Notes under the pieces: generated by a model
What the model saw: the letters and a program-made list of their open reading frames with translations, nothing else
Told to the model about the DNA's origin: nothing
The model's database searches: none
NCBI GenBank assembly: GCA_002205965.3
Contig: NADL03000763.1
Location: 1,116,001-1,180,000 of the forward strand
Direction of reading: 5' to 3'
Origin: Kappaphycus alvarezii
Taxonomy: Eukaryota > Rhodophyta > Florideophyceae > Gigartinales > Solieriaceae
DNA: 64,000 nucleotides
Position numbers and translations under genes: made by a program
Shown: positions 53,639 to 64,000 of the stretch, piece after piece
How the letters are laid out: each line of letters starts with the position of its first letter
Numbering within the stretch: the first letter of the stretch is position 1

Positions 53639-54159
53639 CGCTCAAAGCTAAAAAAGCCTAATTGACAGCAAGACGGCGGTCATGTTGCTCAGGACAAGTA
53701 CGTGGTTAGAAGACTGTGCGATACTTGAGGTTTCTTACATATTCTGGAACAGACGTCTGTCGGTACAGCAGCCCTTAGATGTGCAAGCAAGATGGAGAAC
53801 ACTTGCTTTTGTATTCTAATGAAAAGATAGGGATTGATTGAAGAGTCATCTTCTTGCAGCTGTAGCCTGCTGAATAGGCCTGTTCACCATTTCCATGTTC
53901 CTGCCATTTCTTTGCGACCAAAAACACTCAGTTAGACAATGTGTCACCGATGGCAAAATATTTTTTATCGGAATGAAGCTCTTTTTATATAGTCTCGACC
54001 CCTGCCCGCCAACGTTCATTATCGTTAAGCATCCCCTGCCGTCATCAATCTTTCATATGTATGATAAGGCCCCGCTCGTGCAGAAACGAGACGTTTCTTC
54101 CATGTGTCAATGATGTTGTGGAGGTATTTCGGGAGCTCGACGATGGGTCTACAAAGTGA
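53639..54159. other. divergent spacer between two orphan frames
   Basis: No recognisable gene. It separates orphan frames reading leftward (52547-53638) and rightward (54160-55164). A short 72-codon frame at 53895-54113 is not convincing. Confidence 0.4.
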
Positions 54160-55164
54160 TGGAAGGCGTATTTGAAAAGCATTCACAGATTTCAGGACCA
54201 CACTGACAACTCTGGACAGAGAGTGCTAGCATTTGCAGTCCTGCAGTATCGCTGCTTGAGGGATGGTGATCGAACGTACGAGGGCTCGGAAAATGAGGTT
54301 GAGTTTCTTCCAGTTGACATGCTCAGGGTTACAGAGGAGAAAAAATATGTCAACAACAACCCATTTTTGGAATATCGAACGATAGTTGAGCACGAGGCCG
54401 GCCGAGCAGAAGAACAGCTTTTGATTTCATCAGAAAGCGACTGGGAAGGTAGCTCATTTCATCGAAAAGGACGAGAGGTCAATATATGTAAGAAGCGTCT
54501 GCGGAAATCATACATAGAGATGGAGAGGACATTGATGAAGCTTTGTAACAGCCATGCGAAACGGGGTGCGAAAGTAGCAGTAATGCAAAGGCGAGTTGAA
54601 TTGAACTCCGAAATACTGAAAAGAGAGAGTCCTCCCTCTTCAAGTGAAGCGATTGAGTGCTTGAAAGCTGTGCTTCGTCACATGCTGTTTGTTCTTGCGC
54701 AGCGTACTTTGCGATCTATGGCTAAATACAAGATCTTTAACGGTACCAATGACTATTTGCCGGCTAAGGGAATACTTCAAAACGTTTTCAGCCTGTCTGT
54801 AGACTGCATACTGGAGCATTTCAGTCTCTTTGCTGAGGAAATTTTCGCTTGGGAAACCGCAAAGGGGGAAGGACAGGTGAAGTTTTTCCCGGAATTTCAC
54901 TACACGCAGGACCCTGTCTACAGCGTGAAAGAGGTCTGCATATATTTCTCTTCCATGGGTGTCTTGTGTGATGAAGTTGGACTAACTTCTGTTAACGATC
55001 AAATCCGAATAATTCAGCGAGCAGCAAAAGGGCCGGCTGGACGGCTTTCCAGAGTACTCGGGTCGTGCGACTATGATAGGATGAATGAAGGGAAACCTGC
55101 TACTCTTTTTGTTGGAAGAAGTTGCAGCCGTGTTGTTAGGGACGAAGATGAAGTGTACGAGTAG
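54160..55164 (+). CDS. orphan protein, about 330 residues
   Basis: An intact long frame with no recognised family. It has no ATG until 54319; a splice acceptor-like TTTCAG at about 54188-54193 could join an upstream exon. The protein is helical and mixed-charge, with a Cys/Leu-rich helix (AIECLKAVLRHMLFVLAQRTL) around 165-185, aromatic stretches (KFFPEFHYTQDPVYSV) and an acidic end. Its intactness amid decayed elements is notable. It could belong to a mobile element or be a lineage-specific gene. Confidence 0.4.
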   Translation, partial: WKAYLKSIHRFQDHTDNSGQRVLAFAVLQYRCLRDGDRTYEGSENEVEFLPVDMLRVTEEKKYVNNNPFLEYRTIVEHEAGRAEEQLLISSESDWEGSSFHRKGREVNICKKRLRKSYIEMERTLMKLCNSHAKRGAKVAVMQRRVELNSEILKRESPPSSSEAIECLKAVLRHMLFVLAQRTLRSMAKYKIFNGTNDYLPAKGILQNVFSLSVDCILEHFSLFAEEIFAWETAKGEGQVKFFPEFHYTQDPVYSVKEVCIYFSSMGVLCDEVGLTSVNDQIRIIQRAAKGPAGRLSRVLGSCDYDRMNEGKPATLFVGRSCSRVVRDEDEVYE

Positions 55165-55589
55165 GTTGCTAAAGCGCATAGCGGTAATGCCCTTTGGAGA
55201 TCGACTCGCGAGTGGGTGGCTGGTTCAGAGAAGTTCGCTGCAGCCCTGCAACGTTCGACTTTGATACCCGGAAGCCATCTCTTTCCTTTTGCTGAAGGAA
55301 ACGAAGATGTAGGCTACGTCAGTTCATTATAACATGGCGCAGAGGGGAGGAACAGAACCGCAAGAATGAACACTTGATGTACCGATATACATGGAACAGC
55401 CAACAAATTCTTACCGTCTGCTGGTTAGATCTGGACTATTATATCTATGAAACCAACAAACAGGTCATATCTACAGTACATTTCTCCACTAAAAACTCAT
55501 CAATTGGGGAATTAAACCTTCCAACTACGACAGGCGACTAAATTTTCTCCGTTTAAACTCATAATTCATTCTAGTATTTCATTCTAATA
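55165..55589. other. spacer, no gene
   Basis: Nothing recognisable in this stretch. Confidence 0.5.
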
Positions 55590-56490
55590 GCAGTCGAAGT
55601 GGATGACTTGGCCTTCGTTATGAATTCCAAAGCTCTCCTACAGAACATAAAAGACTTGCTGGCTTCAATTTTTGACATAACAATCTTTGGAGAACTTAAG
55701 TCATTCATCGGATGGACAATAACTCCCTATCCGACGGGAGTTCGGATCGACCAAAAACGCCATGCCAATAATCTCTTGAGGGGACACGGAATGCACCGAT
55801 CAAATTAAGTTTTGACGCCACTTCCTATTGAGGCTCAACACCTGGTACCTGCAGAACATGGAGAATCAGTACTATCAGTAAACGACCACCGTGTCTATCG
55901 TAGCATAATATGATTTCTACTCTACCTGGCCGTTTCTGCTGTACTCGACCAGACTTATCATTTCTCGTGTTAGCCTTGGCCCGTCAGGTGCATACCCATA
56001 CGGAACGCCACATGAAACTAGTGACGATACATCTTCGATATATCAACGGGACTAGCCATTTTGGACTACACTATAGTAGCGCATTTATAATGGTTATATT
56101 GGTGCTTCCTTTGATGACGTCTGGGGCGGATGCATAAATTCCAGGCCATCAACCATTATATTCATGGTTGAAATCCAAGGATCACCAATGTATTGGAAAT
56201 CGAAGCGACAGACTTTTATCGCTAACTCGTCTGGAGAATCCGAGTACGTCACACTCGCGGCTTGCAGAAAAGAAATTTACTGGGTAAGGAAGCTCTTTTG
56301 GTAAATTTGCCACTAAACCCCTTGGTATGAGGGCCGATCTCTCTGCCCAACAGTAATAAAAACGGACGGCAGAGTAGCCATATCGATGCCCATCTATGGC
56401 CATGTGACGACCAAGAACAAGTACATCGACCTTAGGGTACACATGGCGAAAGAACTTATTCGTGACAACATAAAAATCTCGAGCACATCC
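55590..56490 (+). pseudogene. Copia RT-RNase H fragment
   Basis: Begins EVDDLAFVMNSKALLQNIKD (altered YVDD), then FGELKSFIGWTITPYPTGVR, followed by RNase H WKSKRQTFIANSSGESEYVT and a degraded DKY/KNKYIDLRVH segment. Several stops. No LTR seen; a truncated copy of a fourth Copia lineage. Confidence 0.75.
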
Positions 56491-57430
56491 CTTTAAATCG
56501 GATTAAAGCTTGTCTGCTAACAAAATCAATAAAGACAGACGCTTTGAGCCAGATGATTCATTTATGATACTTCAACAGCTATTTAATCTCTTAATATGAG
56601 TAATTGGTTTAGTTAGATCTTTTACAAATTGAAAAAACTGACCTGCAGCTGCAAAATGATAAAAAATAATAGCTGCAGCAGAATAAAGAGAATATATACA
56701 AATGTATCAGAAAAAAATGAAAAACTGCAGCAGTAGAAGCAGAACAATAAAAAACAGGAGCAGTAAACACACTTTGAATTTTTTGATAATTGAAAAATTC
56801 CATGAATTAGAAGGCCGCAGAAGCGACTGACCACCGCAACCGGAATTGAATATTCGTCCTTCCGAGGTGGCGAATCATAATTTAATTGTTGCAGTGTAAA
56901 TCGCAAGAATTAATCCTCTCCTGAGTTGCATTATTATCTTGGACTCCATTTGATTATCAGGATACTTTCGTGTCACAGCCCAAAAGGTATAAAACGTGTA
57001 GCACGCAGCAAGGCTTCTGGTGGATGTCTATAGTAAGCCCTTCAAGCCTAGCTTACAATGTCTGACACAATTGCTGACCGTTGCGCTCGACGAGTTGGCT
57101 TTCCCTTATTGTGGCAAGAACAAGTACTTACTCTTTCTTCCTGATGACTGATTATTCTTGTCTTGGACTTGCTTCGCTACTCAGTACGCAACCCATTATG
57201 TAGACTTTTATGAGCCCCTCTGCACTGTGTGAAAAAGTACAGTGCAGTGCAGTGAAGAGTTAGGCCACCATAAAAATTAAATCGAGTGGTCACAGTAGCA
57301 CTTTGTACTCAATTAATACCAGAAACATATCTGGACACTCCTGCTGAGCTGCAGCAGACGCTGCGCTGGCACCATCATGAGCCCTTTTGCGTAACTTTTG
57401 CGCCCTTTCAAAAAGCGAGGCAGGCGTGCC
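56491..57430. other. AT-rich stretch and probable 3' LTR of Copia element 3
   Basis: 56600-56800 is A-rich with CTGCAGC words. The part around 56960-57035 (TGTCACAGCCCAAAAGG ... ACGTGTAGCACGCAGCAAGG) aligns with 62800-62855, which suggests diverged LTRs of element 3. No gene. Confidence 0.4.
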
Positions 57431-59840
57431 TTACTTCTCGCGGATAATCCATTGTTCGATGTAGTTTTTGTCAACAGCAGTCCGTAGAATTTTTAGCAGA
57501 AGTTTGCAAACATTCGGCTTCGTTAAGATATCAGCAGGATTTGCAATACCATCTATAAGCCCAACAATTGATATTTCGAACTTGTTGTATGCTTCGCGAA
57601 CAGCAGCGATGTCTATCATTGAACGTTTCTCAATTGTATGCGAAGCACGGGCAATGACATCGAAAAATTGCTTCGAGTCTGTGAACATTTTCAGATGTAT
57701 CTTACGGCGTAAGATGCGCTCTAGATGCGCTCTAAGTTGTTTTTCAATACGTAAGCGAAATCAAATGCGGCGTAGAATGCGTACAATTCTCCAGCTATGG
57801 TAGACCGTACGACTTGACGAGACTTGCGACTTCCATAGTTCAAAACATGACAGCGGTCTGAGTCCTCAGAAAACAAAATGATGAATCCTAGCTTCGAAGT
57901 TAGATCTTTGTTTGTCAAAAACGATGCATTTGCATAAGTAAATATATGCAGGGTGTTGAAATTGGGCGGTGGATACTTGAAAAGAATGCCTTCGGTATCT
58001 TTTAAATAGCTTATGAAAGTATTAAGCTCGTCAATGGCCTTCTTGGCGAAAGTCTCAGCGAAATTGACTGCACAGCATATGTCCGGAGGATTGTGAGATA
58101 GCCAAATGAATGCGGCTCGGATGGAGCGAAAGGGTTCAAAGGTAAAATCCTTTGCTATCGTTCTGAGGTTGTTAAGATAGTCTGGTTGATTGGCGTGGCA
58201 CGTTCGCTGACCACCAAACGATTTTCTAGTTTCAATGTGAATTCAAACGAACTCAAGATTGTCATACTCCAAAGGTTTTGACTCAGAGGAAGGAGCTGTG
58301 AGTTTAATGAGCTTATCAAAATTTTCATTTCCAGCAAACGAATTGTCATCTATATAGGCTCCGAGAAGTCCATCGGCACTCTCGGTACCTTTTTTCAAGT
58401 AATGATACGGATTTCCATCGATTGGTAACGTTCTTAGTTCTTTCTCGATAAAGAATTCGAGAGTAATGCTCCAGTAGTCACCAAAATCACAGATACCATA
58501 AAGAAGCTTTTTTAGCTTCAGTACTTGGCCTCCTACGATGCCGAAGAACTTTCGATAGGCTTCACATATCTTCTAATGTATATATTACGACTCGTCTTTA
58601 CTTTCTCGTGGAAGTAAGCTTGAACAAAATCAACCTTTGCGAGGCGGCAATTAATAATGGAATATATTGAAAGGATTCTTTTGGTAGAGCTCTGGCATAG
58701 CATTGGATAGATATGTACTATAAACTCTTACATTTCGTCTTAGTAGCCCTGTCCAGCGAAACGGGCTTTGGCCTTCTGACGGACGGTGCCTAGATTCTTT
58801 AGCATAAATTCAAATCTTCCACCGATAATGTTTGCCTTCGGGGGAAGAGACGAAATATTGACTACATCACAGGCCTTACGATCAGATAGACCCTGAATCT
58901 CATTGCTTTTGGTTGTTTCAAATGCTACGGAGTTTGATCTTTGGTCAGAAGCAGGAACTTTGTCCATGATATATGTTAGGCCTGGTGTCTCTAAGACATC
59001 AGATGTTCCATAAGTTTTGGCTCGAACTTCAGCCACTGTTTCTTGAATGGTTTCAAGAAATGTTTCGCCAGAGAATATTCGGTCAAAGGCGGTATTTATT
59101 TCGTCGCGCTCATTTTCAGAAAATTTTCTCTTTCTCTGCTGATGATCCGAGTCCGTCATATACTCACGGACTTTGTCAATCGAAACTATTTTAAGGTCGT
59201 TATTGATACTGCTTGGAATAACTTTCGAGTGAGAGGTGCACTCTGGGAAGGACCTTTTCATTAGATACGAATTTTCCACAGTGTCAACTAGAAGCTTGAA
59301 CTTAACAAGTAGGTCTATTCCTAAAAGAAGCGGTATTCAAATATCTACAACATCCAGAACGATCTTCATGTGACGGTTGTCGTCGTATGGGATCCGAGAC
59401 TTTGCTTTTCCAATGCTTGTCTTCCTATTTGCTCCAAATTTGTAGACCTTTGATGTTGACAGAATAAGAGCTACAGGGATTCCCATGAGGAGGTATTTTT
59501 CCTAAGCTTGACCCTTTCCTACTACAAATCTCTGAATTCCAGTATCCAAACAGAGCCCTCTGAACTCTTGAATGCCTTTTGGGTCCGAAGGAGAAGTGAG
59601 GTCGATTGTAGATTCAGCTCATTCGTGTCTCCTACATAATTAACAAGTGCATCGAAGAGGTCAAAGTCTGTGTTTTCTTCTTCAGTTTCATCGTTAAAAT
59701 GACCATCTGTTTCATCTGGTACTTCTTGACTCATTTCTTCTTGTGCTTCTTTTGCAGAGTGGAGCTGTTGGCATAATTCAAATAATGCAACCTGAGCATT
59801 TCGAATGTTTACAGTTTTCTTCTACATGTACTCCATTTTT
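57431..59840 (-). pseudogene. Copia 3 pol and gag C-terminus
   Basis: From right to left: Gag tail VALFELCQQLHSAKEA and acidic region (59840-59640), protease CLDTGIQRFVVGKGQA and IPLLLGIDLLVKFK (59560-59285), start of RT domain ANIIGGRFEFMLKNLG and KARFAGQGY (58740-58850), fragments, then RNase H with GFIILFSEDSDRCHVLNYGS, MFTDSKQFFDVIARASH and ANPADILTK. Integrase appears to be missing. Many stops and shifts. Confidence 0.7.
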
Positions 59841-59890
59841 CTACGAGCGGCTTTTGCAAAGTCAGGCCTGTTCCAACACAATTTTTTTTT

Positions 59891-61326
59891 GCATGGAGCA
59901 TAAAATATTATCAATGCTGTATAAAGTGGCCTCCGATGATTGGGCACACATAATTCTAGGCACAATCATCTTGTGGGACTCCCACGAAATTCTGTGACAG
60001 TCCCGTAGTAAGTAACTTTCGTATGAAAACGGCTGATCTTCTTCAGATGTACCCCTCAGTTACCGTCACCTCTTTCACACCAACTTCCTCACACACCTTC
60101 AACGACGTCAGATACCCACAAAAGCTTCTCTGAAGCTCTCCGAGAGGTTCAATTCGTTCCGCGCGATACCAGCGTAAAAGCTCTTCAAACATTCGCACAC
60201 CAATCACCACAACAACCGATCTATAGTGAAACACAGAACACTGATCATTCCACCACCACATCGTCTCCAGAAAATGGTACTCCGATCATTTCTCCATCAG
60301 CTTTACCAGGTCAAGGCGTCAAAAGCCTGTTTACGCACGTATATGCGTCATCTGCAGCGATCCAAAACCCTGCTAAAAGGCCACCCTCTCCTCTCTCAAC
60401 TAGTCAAGACAGTGTACTCAATGCGTATGCCGTGCTGTCATGAGTTGAACCCGGAGAGAGACAAGACAATAATGTGAACCTGTACTTAGAATCGCACACT
60501 GCTTGCACGTTTAGAGCGAACCAACCCTTTCTATTATAGTATATAGATGAATTTGGAACTTCCCATGCAGCTGGCTCAGTTATTGTGACGACCAGGCCGT
60601 CCAAAGCACCGCAACACATGTTCAGAGCGCTACGCCCACCCTCGCGAATCCATCAGAGACTTTCCTGGACCAAGACGCAGTTCGGTACGGAAACGTTATT
60701 TGTAAGGCCGTATAAATTGCAAAGAGGGTTTCATCAATGTAGTGGTATGTAGTTGAGGTAGATATATTATGCGCTAGGGCTATATATAAATACGAATCAC
60801 CGGCCAATCAACGCAACGTTACAGAAAGACGCTGGAGTGTTGAGCTCCGTCTCAACTTGCGATTGTCTACGAAGATAATATTCTCGGCGAGAAGCATTAA
60901 GGTTGCGTGAGACATACGGTACAGTCGCTTGAAAGATGTAGGAGGGGTGCCAGCGAGAATGGAAGAGAATGAGAAAATGCCGCGAGGTATAGTCCCCTCT
61001 CTACGTCCCTCGCCGCCGAGTATCATCACAAAGAAAGCCGAAAGTTCTGTCACAACGCGTTCGTGTAGATTGCGACGCTTGGCGATAACTTTAGCTACCG
61101 CATGCGTCTTGTGCTGCGATTTCATGCTCTTATTACAATGAAAATGAGGCTTGGTAACAAGAAGAAGTGTGATGTGATGATGGGAAGACTACAGGAACGT
61201 TCGAAAAGAGTTCGACGATAGAACACTGCAGGGACTCCGTGTGCTGATCTAATACAATAGGAAAAGTGTTGGAAAGGTCGATATGATACAGAGTCACATA
61301 AAATATATATATTTTATGCCCCATGC
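59891..61326 (-). mobile_element. PIF/Harbinger DNA transposon inside Copia 3 gag
   Basis: Terminal inverted repeats GCATGGAGCATAAAATAT (59891-59908) and, reading inward from 61326, GCATGGGGCATAAAATAT (one mismatch). The sequence between them encodes a DDE_Tnp_4 transposase, while both flanks belong to one Gag: zinc knuckle CFNCDSPDHMRSSC at about 61345-61390 and LFELCQQ at about 59790. The expected 3-base target duplication is obscured by A/T runs on both sides. Confidence 0.65.
60043..61125 (-). pseudogene. PIF/Harbinger transposase
   Basis: Three to four broken frames: N-terminal helices (61125-60808, with PPTSFKRLYRMSHATLMLLAE), a middle part with PYRTASWSRKVSDGFA (60807-60622) and the catalytic part GALDGLVVTITEP ... 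YYNRKGWFALNVQAVCDSKY ... SPGSTHDSTAY (60619-60404), the standard Harbinger core with its GxxDG and PGSxHDS motifs. 60261-60043 may be the C-terminus. Inactivated by shifts and stops. Confidence 0.8.
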
Positions 61327-61339
61327 TATAATTTTTTTT

Positions 61340-62620
61340 GCACGAGAACAGCCCTCAATCTTTTGCCTACATGAACTTCGCATATGGTCAGGGGAATCAC
61401 AATTGAAGCATCCCAGGACCGAAAGCGGTCCAGATGGACTCCTCCCCTTTCCGTAACTACGTGTATCACCGACACCACGATTTAGATTTGCGTAGCGACC
61501 AGGTCCTTGATAGAGTATCCCAGGGACCTTTTCGTCCCCATTTGAAGTAGAATGTGACCTAATTGCAATTTTTTTCTCATGTTTGCCAGTTTATCTTCCC
61601 TGAAGAGATGCAAGGCTGCTTCAAGGTGTCCATAGAGTTGCTGAAATGGGTGACCAGGAGTAGCGACAGGGTTTAACGGCTCCGTCGCCAATGCGTAACT
61701 GACGGTAGCACTGTGAAGAAATTCAATCTCGTGTGCCTCGTTTCTGTGCGAAACATTCATTTGCGGTGAAAGCTATTTTATCGTCTTTTACTGTTTTTCA
61801 AGTGCTGCGGGCTCATCAAGGCCTTCCGAAGTATATCTGTATAACCTAAATCAATCAAGGTAGTTCTTCACTCGATTTTGACGAACTACGGGGTTTTATT
61901 CACTCTCAATGATGTTTAACGCTTCAATAAACGATTTAACTTCTTTATCGGTCTGATACAGGTAAAATATCTTAGCATCACCACGTAGAAGGTTATGAAA
62001 ACATCTCTTATTCTGTGCAGTGATGATACCATAGTCACCACCAACTTGTTGGTAGTCGGCAACATATTCCATTTATGACTCTTGAGGTCTCGATAGGACT
62101 TTTGATCCTTGTCCTGGAATTCAAAGCCCATTTAGTACGCCAATTTTCCCTGCCGCAAAGGGACGAATGTAGCACTGGATTCTTCATCTTCGGGAGCTTG
62201 TTATTTCTGACCTCTTCGGGTTGTAAAACGATCCGATTTAAGTATATTCTTGTTATTTCTTCTGCAGCTAACTTGTCTTCGTCTTAGGAATGGAGATTAG
62301 CGGCTAGCTAGCGGATAACACGACCGGAACTATGCGGCCGCATATTTGCTCCACGGGCATTGAATCAGTCACAAAGTGCTTTATAAGCAATAGGCAAAGA
62401 TTGCATAGCAGGAGAGAATAATTCAGCCGGCTGAAAAAGTTCGCCAATCTCATCGACTACTTGAATTCCAGTCATATACTTAGCAGAGACACGATTGTCG
62501 AGTATTGTAATTGACTTGATGAATACCGAAACATCTTGAGAGACATTTTCCAGTGCTATCCCAGACAGAATGAGGTCCGATGCATTTGCAGTGCTTCCTG
62601 GATCTATGTTGATCACTGAC
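61340..62620 (-). pseudogene. Copia 3 gag remnant
   Basis: Frames at 62616-62365, about 62095-61910 (YFLYQ/CFHNLLRGDAKIFY, aligning with YFHNVFEGEAKRFY of Copia 1 Gag) and 61760-61482 (NEAHEIEFLHSATVS and PFQQLYGHLEAALH, aligning with EDKVEYLYKAVIG and NFQQLYTSLDSSW). Ends with the knuckle CFNCDSPDHMRSSC. Broken by frameshifts. Confidence 0.65.
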
Positions 62621-63055
62621 CCAAAATTTCGAATGGGTAGTGACTTGTACTCAACAGAAGATTCGTAGCTAAGTCACAATGTTCTAGTCCACGATTGGCG
62701 AAATGATATTCATGATTTTGATCAGTGGAGTAGTACTTGTAAAATAAAAGTGTGGAATAAATAAAACTGAGGACACGGTGAGGATAATTCGCGAATTTAG
62801 TATCACAACCAAAAGTAGTACCACGTGTAGCAAGCAGCAAGGTTGCTAGTTGCCGTGAGACCCGTCCGTTGGGCTCTTTATTCAAACCCGGCGGCGATCG
62901 ACGGGGATTTGTTTGAACAGAAGGGAGCTTGGTAAAAGAAGTCTTAGATAGAGAAGGGCCGAAACGGACTTCCTAGCTGAGCAACGGACTTTATTAGTTA
63001 ACGCTGCAATACTTCTCTGATGGTACGTTATTCGGAAGTACCGACGAAATATATA
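62621..63055. other. probable 5' LTR region of Copia 3
   Basis: Contains the segment TATCACAACCAAAAGTAGTA followed by ACGTGTAGCAAGCAGCAAGG (about 62797-62845) that aligns with 56975-57020. No gene. No ORF0-like reading frame was found between this and gag. Confidence 0.4.
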
Positions 63056-64000
63056 CAGTATACGAAAAGCAAATAGGGACAGTGACCCAGATGTCCATAA
63101 CTTGGCCACCACCCAACGTTTTTAAACGCAACCAACTGGTCCTGAAAGATGGTTAAAAACCATATGAAACGAATGAAACATGTATTCAGTAATATAGATA
63201 CTTTTAAGAAGGTTAACAAAATGTGGCGAAACCAGCTTAGGGACGCGAAATATTATAGGGAAAAGAACATTGAACTGCTCAACAAATGTTTAGTACTTCG
63301 TAATACGGACATCCTTTTCTATTACATCTAAAATAAGGTATTTAATACTGTTATTAAGGGACTCTAAGTACTTGTCGCTTAAGTTATCACACATCGCAGC
63401 CACAATTTTGACCAAAGAGTCTTGGGTGTCAATTAGCCTCCCGTTCTCATAAACATGGCGAGCCATGAGCCCCCATAAATTCTCAATAAAGTTCAAATCA
63501 GGGCTTTTGGCAGGAAAGGGCAGAACAGAGTCATTCCCTTATCCACTAACCACTTGGTGGTGTACTGAGACCGATGAATTGAGGCTACATCTTGCTGAAA
63601 AATCCACACTTCACCTAGCAGCTCAGCAGTATTTGACAGTAACCACTCCTCTAACACTTCGAAGAACCTTCCGGAATCCATTTTACCATCAATCAGGGAA
63701 ATCCCGTAAATTACATAATACGAAATCGCAGCCCAAATCATGACGGAAACATCCCCTCCTTGTCGCTTCGACAAAATCCGTTCTTTTTTGCGCAAATCGT
63801 GCCATTAAGAGGCAATTATATCCGGTCCATCTAAATCAAACTACTTCTCATCGGATAAAACAACTCTTTTCCAAAAATTTTTGTCTTTCCTCAAATACTC
63901 GCGAGCAAATTTGATCCTACTTTGACGGCGGTGGGGCTTAATTGACGGAGAGGTTTTCATTCTCCGAAATTTCAAATGCTTCGCTTCTTGAAGCAGTTGC
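63056..64000 (-). mobile_element. Tc1/mariner transposon, partial at window edge
   Basis: The left end is probably at 63056: TA followed by CAGTATACGAAAAGCAAATA, the usual TA target and CAGT terminus. The minus strand encodes a Tc1/mariner transposase in pieces: SVMIWAAISYYVI, KMDSGRFFEVLEEWLLS, VWIFQQDVASIHRS (second catalytic Asp), and after a frame change KSPDLNFIENLWGLM (final acidic residue), then the C-terminus ending at 63290. The spacing is that of the DD34E-like group. An in-frame stop also lies near 63807. The 5' half of the gene is beyond the window. Confidence 0.85.

Larger units (their letters stand above)
56900..63000 (-). mobile_element. Copia element 3, old, interrupted by PIF/Harbinger
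   Basis: Minus-strand remnants in Copia order: Gag (about 62620-61340, continuing at 59840-59735), protease, a little RT, and RNase H ending with IEQWIIREK at 57431. Its Gag, protease and C-terminus align with Copia element 1 (for example LFELCQQ in both Gags, EQWI at both ends), so it is the same lineage. A 1.4-kb PIF/Harbinger copy sits inside gag. Outer limits are approximate, set by diverged direct repeats. Confidence 0.65.

Noticed and set aside
56609-56906. Phe/Ser/Cys-rich minus-strand frames
   Set aside because: Low-complexity translation of A-rich sequence. No gene evidence.

Overview
The window is nuclear DNA of a eukaryote. The core genes include V-ATPase subunit B, a Cwc25-type splicing factor, a MED9-like Mediator subunit, Tim22 and a plastid-type dynamin-like GTPase. 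They are compact and nearly intron-free, and they sit next to large islands of LTR retrotransposons and DNA transposons. The best fit I can offer is a photosynthetic, intron-poor alga, most plausibly a florideophyte red alga such as Chondrus. That is inference from gene content and layout; nothing in the window proves the species.

Layout. From about 1.4 to 20.4 kb there is a gene-dense block: MED9-like (-), CWC25 (+), V-ATPase B (-), F-box/LRR (+), RNase III/dsRBD (+, two introns), FZL-like GTPase (-), a 541-residue disordered orphan (+), TrmH-like methyltransferase with a long unexplained C-terminus (-), a broken non-LTR reverse transcriptase (-) and TIM22 (-). Several of these genes are divergently paired. 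Many of the spacers carry clusters of TACTGTA/TACAGTA-type words, and most of the genes change from C-rich to G-rich along the coding strand. From 20.9 kb on the window is mostly mobile DNA: a complete Copia element on the minus strand with 5-bp target duplications (20909-27983), a decayed Ty3/Gypsy element (28.3-34.25 kb), a broken DNA-transposon gene of an unfamiliar family (34.7-37.7 kb), a gene-free stretch, a young Copia element on the plus strand (40803-47353), decayed or orphan reading frames (47.9-55.2 kb), a Copia fragment (55.6-56.5 kb), a third, old Copia element interrupted by a PIF/Harbinger transposon (about 56.9-63 kb), and a Tc1/mariner element that runs off the right edge.

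Most interesting result. Both better-preserved Copia elements, which otherwise differ strongly, carry an extra gene (here ORF0) between the 5' LTR and gag. In both it encodes an acidic, proline-rich protein ending in two zinc fingers with matching spacing; finger 1 resembles the U1/JAZ double-stranded-RNA-binding type. In both, a short intron with a GTAAGT donor lies exactly at the start of the frame, so that splicing joins a terminal A to TG and creates the ATG. ORF0 would therefore be translatable only from spliced RNA. I do not know this arrangement from described Copia elements. Secondary observations are a half-tRNA primer site like that of Drosophila copia in element 2 and a -1 frameshift heptamer at the gag end of element 1.

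Limits. No alignment or database search was possible. Gene names rest on motifs read by eye. Boundaries of decayed elements are approximate.
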